Below, piece after piece: positions 58,101 through 64,000 of a DNA stretch of 64,000 nt. Each line of letters begins with the position of its first letter. Position 1 is the stretch's first letter. Location: assembly GCF_011075055.1 (NCBI RefSeq), contig NC_058145.1:2182887-2246886 (forward strand). Reading direction: 5' to 3'. Both the position numbers and the translations under genes were made by a program. The notes beneath the pieces are model-generated. The model was not told where the DNA came from. It saw only the letters and a program-made list of their open reading frames with translations, and did not search any database. The stretch comes from Mangifera indica (lineage: Eukaryota; Streptophyta; Magnoliopsida; Sapindales; Anacardiaceae).

Positions 58101-61100
58101 AAATGACGCCTTTTTAATCAGTTTATATAAAAAATTTATGGGTTTGTGAGTTTGATGTGCTGAACTCTTCTAAAACTTGAGCTTGAAAATATTTAACTCT
58201 TAAACTCAAGCTCAAGCCCGAGTTTGCTTGAATCGAACTTATTTTCGAACTCAAATAAGTTCGGCTTGAATCTTGTCCTAGATTAGCTACTTTGACATGT
58301 AATTTAGTTAACTAAAACTCTATTGAAATGCAACAGTTAACAATAGCCATGAATGGTAAAATAGTCCATTTTACAAACGAAAAGGAGGTTAGAAATTCAT
58401 CAAATGATAAAACACATTAAGCATTTTAAATTATATTTGACTTTTATATTTATGTGTTGATGACATCTCGCATTTGAATGCTTCAGAATGCAAAAGACAA
58501 TCGATCGATACTTCGAATACAAAAAAGAAGTGCTAGCTAACAAGCCTGAAACGGAAGAAGGCATGCAGGTTAGAAATTCATCTTTAATTAAGTAAATTAT
58601 TCTGTGATGTCTTTAAGCACAATTATCAATTTTATTGTGCATTATGAATAAGACATGCAAAATAATCCTTTCTGAGAGTAGTTCCTTCATGGGGAAGCAG
58701 TAGTCATAATCTCCTGTAATGTAGGGATAGAGCAGTGTATTCTAATTCTCTATAACTTTTATTTATGCCTATTAACCAAGAAACTCTAAAATTCACTTAA
58801 TGTCAAAGTAAAGATGATCAGTAGTAACAAATAAAGTTGATTATTGGACCATAAAAAATTGTGGAACATCTAATTATATTATTATTTGCTGGCTAAAAGA
58901 CTTCCCATCCAAGGTTTGCTGAAATAACAAATTCCATCCTTTAAATTTCAAAAAAACTAAAATCCCACCCATCGGTTAGTGAATTTCATTAAATGAAAAG
59001 GTAGAAAGATTTATTTGTACAGGTTTTTCTATTTTATCTTTTTTTCATTGTTCTTATGATTTTCTCTTTCCCCCATATTAGTTTTGTTTTTCCTTTTATT
59101 TTTTCTATTTTTCCTTTTCAAAACTTTAGGAGGCAAATTACAATGTTTAAAAAATATTAGGGGTGTTGAAAAAATTTTCCAAGGGTTTTAGAAATTCAAA
59201 AAAGCACAGAAATGTTTTTGAAAATTTTGAAATTTCAATGTCTCTTTGAAGTATCAGAAAATGACAATTATATCTCAAGTAACTTACTAAAATGCAATAT
59301 TTTAAAGTTGGTTGGAGTTGATATTTTCTAAGAATATTAGTGGCAATTTTGTAATTTTAATGAAATGAAAGAAAAGTCATTTATAGAAAAACTTAACAAA
59401 TTTACTAATAGAAGTGGATGATAGGTGATAATTTAACTTTTTAAAACCTGAAAGTTGGAAACTTCTTGTTTCATCAAACCTGCTGGGAAATAGTCATTTG
59501 GCCTTATTTGCAATGTATAAAGTCACTTATGAGCGTCTGTACAACTAGATTACTATTGTTGAACAATAAGTCAATATTGAATGTGATGGTGATGCTTTCA
59601 ATATGTTCATTCTGAATGTTTGAATGATGTAGCTTTCTGAAAGCTTGTAATACCTTATCATTAATCACATCCATTTTAATGGTTTTTCTTGCAAAAATTT
59701 TCCACATGGAGCAAATGCATGCAGCATGATATAGCAAACATGGTGAAGGAGATTGAGAGAATTGAAGTTTCTCAAAGGTTAGTAATTAAACTGATACTTG
59801 CCCTACAATAGCAAACATTGGCACATAACATTTTCGTTGAAGTAGTAGATTTTTTCTGAGGTTTGAATTATGTTGGTGTCTCAGAAAGCTTTTAGGGAAA
59901 GATTTGGATTCGTGTAGCGTTGATGAACTCCTAAATATTGACGGTCAGCTGAAAAGAAGCTTGCGCAGCATTCGAGCGAGAAAGGTAATCAATAGGCTGA
60001 GCTAGCCAAATGCTAGTTGTTGGGAAATTGTTGATTGACAGCTAGTAACCTAGGCAATTACACTTTTTTTTCAGGCTGAGCTATTTAAGGAGAAGACAGA
60101 GCAACTAAAAGCAAAGGTAACAAGTTCTTTATGTAAGATTTAATATTTATAACCCAAATAAAACCATTCAATCTTAATTTCGTAGGATTTACACATATAG
60201 TATAAAATACTGAATTAAAATTTTAGGATTATAAGAATATTTAAAACTTTATAATAGAATCTGAATTTGTAAAGCTTTCGAAATTACCTGTATCTAGTGA
60301 TTGGTTTTTTGCTTCTGAAACCTTCTAGAATGATAATTTTCAGTAAGTAAAACTATACTGTATAAGTTTCGCCGAAGGGGCCTAATCAATATATAGATGG
60401 TTATTAGATCTCATCAAAGGTCTAATGAACCTTAAAACTCATAATAGTCTATCTACTCAAATCATAATGTTTAAGTATATTGGACTTATCTTTATTATCA
60501 TTTAAGCTTATCTGTAAACTGTTATTAGATTATTTAATTATCTGGTTTTGTTAAACCAATTTTATAATTAATGTTAACTGACATTAAGAAATTTTATAAC
60601 ACTCTTAATAAGGATTTGGATGTCTTCATACACTTTTTGCTTTGTTTGATATGCAGGAGAAACTATTACTGGAAGAGAATGATAGGTTAAGTTTAAAGGT
60701 GAAAATTTGAACTCTTCATTTATCTATTACTCAAATGATAATACTGGAGAAACTATTAATAGTCTATCTACTCAAATCATAATATTTAAGTATATTGAAC
60801 TTATCTTTATTATTATTTAAGTTTATCTGTAAACTGTTATTAGATTATTTAATTATCCGATTTTGTTAAACCAATTTTATAATTAATGTTAACTGACATT
60901 AAGAAATTTTATAACACTCTTAATAAGGATTTGGATGTCTTCATACACTTTTTGCTTTGTTTGATATACAGGAGAAACTATTCCTGGAAGAGAATGAAAG
61001 GTTAAGTTTAAAGGTGAAAATTTGAACTCTTCATTTATCCCCTTTAAGCAAAAATCAAACTTGTATTTTTTTCCCAAAAGGGACATGAATCACACAATAC

Positions 61101-61240
61101 ACTTCTTATTTTAGTTTCGTGCGAAGCCATGGCAGACATTGGCTCAACAGAAAGGTGCAACCCATAACAGCCAAAGCTCTCAGAGTTCAAAAATAGACAC
61201 CGAGTTATCCATTGGACCAACTGAAATACGTTTCTTCTAG
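52169..61240 (+). CDS. SOC1/AGL42-clade MIKC MADS-box transcription factor
   Basis: Exons: 52169-52350, 58487-58568, 59725-59777, 59885-59984, 60075-60116, 60657-60698, 60972-61013 and 61115-61240, all GT-AG and phase-consistent. The protein is 222 residues if both 42-nt exons are used, or 208 with one. The MADS domain fills residues 1-60 ([20 protein letters not shown], then [20 protein letters not shown]). The I region follows, then a K domain with leucine heptads ([32 protein letters not shown]). The tail has KIDTELSIG, matching the C-terminal SOC1 motif. The family promotes flowering by binding CArG boxes as dimers. Intron 1 is 6.1 kb with internal duplications and a hAT MITE; intron 2 holds a MULE-like element. 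Exon 3 is 53 nt, three codons shorter than the usual 62. The frame is intact; use of each 42-nt exon is untested. Confidence 0.87.
52712..57172 (+). repeat. Tandem duplication inside MADS intron 1
   Basis: Copy A, about 52712-54552, and copy B, about 54679-56672, align in order (GTATCTTTCTGTATCAT start; GGGTTGCTAAAAGCTTCTTG; GATGAGTTATTTATTGTCTA), with an AT-rich insertion in B near 55500-55850. Their distal ~200 bases (CTTCATATGGCCTTTGAGA, TTGGTTTACTAAAATCTTC) occur a third time at about 56925-57172, and B and this third copy share a further ~80 bases. No exon lies within the duplicated unit. Confidence 0.8.
57929..58280. mobile_element. hAT-like MITE in MADS intron 1 (copy 2)
   Basis: Begins TAGGTTTAGATATGAATTGA and ends with the inverted form (reverse complement TAGGACAAGATTCAAGCCGA). 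The 8-bp flanks gattaact and gattagct match at 7 of 8. The interior has CTCGAGTTT and AAAATGACG motifs like the element at 7548-7809. Confidence 0.75.
58891..59503. mobile_element. GGCCAAA-family MULE-like element in MADS intron 2 (member 5)
   Basis: Left end GGCTAAAAGACTTCCCATCC, right end TGGGAAATAGTCATTTGGCC. The 9-mers ttatttgct and ttatttgca match at 8 of 9, giving a clear Mutator-size target duplication. 613 bp, non-coding. Confidence 0.78.
60446..61040 (+). repeat. Tandem 315-bp duplication containing a 42-nt MADS exon
   Basis: The block from AGTCTATCTACTCAAATCAT (60446) through the exon and its donor to TTCATTTATC (about 60725) repeats at 60761 to about 61040, offset exactly 315 bp. 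Both copies keep the acceptor, the 42-nt frame and the GTGAAA donor. The encoded 14-mers differ at two residues ([14 protein letters not shown] and [14 protein letters not shown]). Confidence 0.92.
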
Positions 61241-64000
61241 CCAGAAATTTTCTTTCAACGAATAAAATAATTGCCTGTTTGAATTATTGTGATGCATTTA
61301 GTCATCCAGTAGAGAATATATGGTTGACATATTGATTTGATATGATCAAATATTTTAATTGATATGAGTGTATATGGATTGATGTAGTCAAATATTATAG
61401 TTTATATGGATTGATGCAATCAAATACTTTGTTACCTTGTACATACTATAGAACCCTTGTTAAGTTGTCTAACTATTTCATTGTATATTTTTTCTTTCTT
61501 ATTAACATGTATCTTGATCATGTATATTCTTAGATAATATTAAAATACAAATGAGTTGGAAGTATTTGTTAGTATATGCACTAGAAACCATTTGTGTTGT
61601 TGGTTTCAGTGCATTTTTATCTTGTATATACATGTAATCATTTATTAACAAAAAAAAAAGTTCTTCTATTTGTATATGTAAAATGCTTTCTTTACTTGCA
61701 TTTATATAAAGTATAGGTATGAACTATTCAAATACTTTGTTTAACAAATAAAATTGAATTATCAAATTGTTCTTTACAAATGTAATAAAAATCGGGCAAT
61801 AATATCATATAGTAAACATATTGAATGTTTCTGTTGAATATTACAAGATGATGTTAGTGTAGGTGACGATGAAGGTTATGTCATTAATGCATTAGTGTGG
61901 ATTAACCGTTGCTAAATTGTTTTTCAAACGTGATCAATAGCGATAAGTCATGAGCATTATATCGTAATTAATGATTTATCATATAATTATATTAGTGTAT
62001 AAAGTAATCTTTTAACTTGATAAATCATAATCGGATTTGATATGGATGTGTTAGGTTCATATGGTATATAAATATGAGACTAATCATTTTTGTATGAAAG
62101 CCATGTTGGTCAAGCATTGCTTGTTTGCAAACATGAATGAAAATCAAGATGGGATTCGTTGACTCGAATATATTGGATTGATGATATTTGTTGATTTGAT
62201 CTAGTTCCAAGTTCTTGAACGATTGTCGATAAATATTGAACACCAAAATCTTTAGCCAGAGTATAATATAACTCATATGAAGGGTGTTCGTAATGACGTG
62301 TTTCAAATATATCGATTGATAATTTATAGATAATCAAAATTAAGGTTTTGTTATACCATGAGTCCGAAATTGATCAAGATTGGATAACAAAATGATCTTA
62401 TTTATACGGAATGTACGATTGAAGATTAGGTTAAATTGAGTGTTTCTTTATTATGGTTTAGGAGCTATGACACATTCTTAGATGTTTACCATAGTTGTTG
62501 AGTTTTCAAAGGTATTTTCGTATTATCTGAAAAAAGGTTCACGACTACACCACGGTGAACTTAAAAAGTCACACTAATAAACCAAATATTTTGAGAATAA
62601 AGATTAATTGTTTGGGTTGGCTAACACCTTTTGAAGAGTAATGAAAGTGAAATTATATAAAGTATTATATGAGTGTAAAAGCAACATTTTAAGAGTTAAA
62701 ATAGAAGTGAGAAAAAATTACAGTGGTTAAAATATATATTTGATATGTATACATGACCATAGTTTAAATTAAGAATTTACAAAGACCAAATAACAAATAC
62801 ATATTTGTTAACTAACCCACCACTATATAAATAGACATTTAGTTTGTTTTAAATACAATTAGTTCATTCAACTAAATTTTTCTCTCGCTAAGCAATAAAA
62901 CCTCTCCCTTTTTTCTACCTCACAATATTTGTGCTTTTTAGCTTAGTTGGTGCATCCCTTTAGAGGCTTCACACTTGAGAAGTTCATCTTCATCATGTCC
63001 ATCAAAGAAAGAAGGTAGGAGTAGGAAAATCCTAACACTTTCTTTGCATGCTTCATTTATGCATTGATTCTTAATTATTCCTTACATACATGTCATTTTG
63101 TATCATCCTTTTCTTCACATTCTTTTAAATGGTATCAATGCCATTTTGACTTTTTACATGTTTATTTTGAGCTAAATATATGTTATTTGTGCATAAAAGT
63201 ATGTATAGATGACATATGTGCACACACATGTTGTTGATTTGCCGTGAAAATCATGTTTCAAGCATATCTTGGTAATGTACCTCTTGGTGTTGACTTGTTT
63301 GCTAGGTTTTTATTTCTATTTTGTATGTTCTAATGATTTAAGATGAAGAATATATGATTTAATGCATGTATATGATGAAGTGTTCATGAGATGCATATAT
63401 ATGTACTTGAATGTGACATGCATGTGCTTTTTGGCTTGTGAATTAAGATTTTTAATCTTGGAACATGGACGCATGTCTCGGCCATGATGTATATTTTGAT
63501 ATACATTGTGATTTTTATGTTATCTTTATGTATTGTACATGAAATATATGAATTAAGTGCATGCATGTATGGTATATGTATGGAGATGATTAATGTATGA
63601 AGATATGTTAATATATGTGCATATATGTATTGAAATGTTCATATAAAAATTCTGAATTTTTAAATTTTAGTTCAAACATGCTAAATGTCAGTTTATTGGT
63701 GATTAAAGCAATTTTGGGTGAAAATTAAGTTGAATAGAATTAATGTAATTGCATATAAATTAAAAATGTGATGTATGGTAAAAAGGGTTTTACATGACAT
63801 GTTGAATGGTGTAATATGTATGTGCCATGAAGGTTTAATGTATGATTTAATTTAATGTGATTAAATGATAAATTATACATATATGTCAATTAACATTTAA
63901 TTGTGATTAAGTATGAGATATGCTTTTAAGTTGACATGAGATTAATATATTCATATAATATAAGACAGACATGTAAAATGTTGTTTGTATTCTTATGTAA
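61241..64000. other. MADS 3' end and AT-rich repeat-like region
   Basis: AATAAA at 61261-61266 can serve as poly(A) signal. A possible LTR starts TGTTAGTATATGCACTAGAA at 61567 and may end CCTAACA at 63037, followed near 63128 by TGGTATCAATGCC, a degenerate initiator-Met primer site; flanks give no target duplication. The last kilobase is non-coding with ATGTATATG-rich sequence. Confidence 0.4.

Noticed and set aside
1..64000. tRNA, rRNA or known structured ncRNA genes
   Set aside because: I looked for tRNA B-box-like GGTTCGAATCC and rRNA cores by eye and saw none convincing. A tRNAscan-SE and Rfam run would be decisive.

Overview
This is eukaryotic nuclear DNA from a flowering plant, very probably a eudicot. 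It is strongly AT-rich, its genes are spliced, and its gene families are land-plant types: a small LysM protein, a HOTHEAD-like GMC oxidoreductase, a molybdenum-cofactor-sulfurase-like PLP protein, a class I TCP factor and a SOC1-clade MADS-box factor. Most of the remaining sequence is transposon-derived. The species cannot be named from the sequence.

Layout. 1-8.5 kb: LysM gene (1173-1520), then AT-rich DNA with three non-autonomous elements that share GGCCAAA ends and mostly have 9-bp target duplications, plus a hAT-like MITE. 8.5-12.2 kb: four-exon HOTHEAD-like gene. 12.2-22.7 kb: a tandem satellite-like array, then a second copy of the last HOTHEAD-like exon and its 3' flank. That copy has a 1-bp frameshift and is split by a 6-kb Ty1/copia element (two near-identical LTRs, 5-bp duplication, decayed pol, no visible gag) and by nested MULE-like foldback elements. 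25.4-27.1 kb: intronless PLP-dependent MOCOS-like gene. 28.3-29.4 kb: another GGCCAAA element. 30.0-33.3 kb: a large inverted-repeat element with inverted minisatellites and a relic resembling a MuDR-type transposase N-terminus. 34.1-35.1 kb: TCP gene, followed by a cluster of CACGTG motifs. 37.0-38.6 kb (minus): decayed four-exon 2OG-Fe(II) oxygenase pseudogene. 39.1-50.2 kb: a nested stack of dead elements around a minus-strand copia relic. 52.2-61.2 kb: a SOC1-like MADS gene with a 6.1-kb first intron and a tandemly duplicated 42-nt exon. 61.2-64 kb: AT-rich repeat-like DNA.

The genes are independent single units with no operon-like logic. The most interesting structures are the foldback/minisatellite MULE family (two sizes in one window), the duplicated K/C-region exon of the MADS gene, and the duplicated HOTHEAD-like exon, whose two copies act as filled and near-empty sites for two insertions. 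All exon boundaries come from reading frame and splice motifs; no transcript evidence was available.
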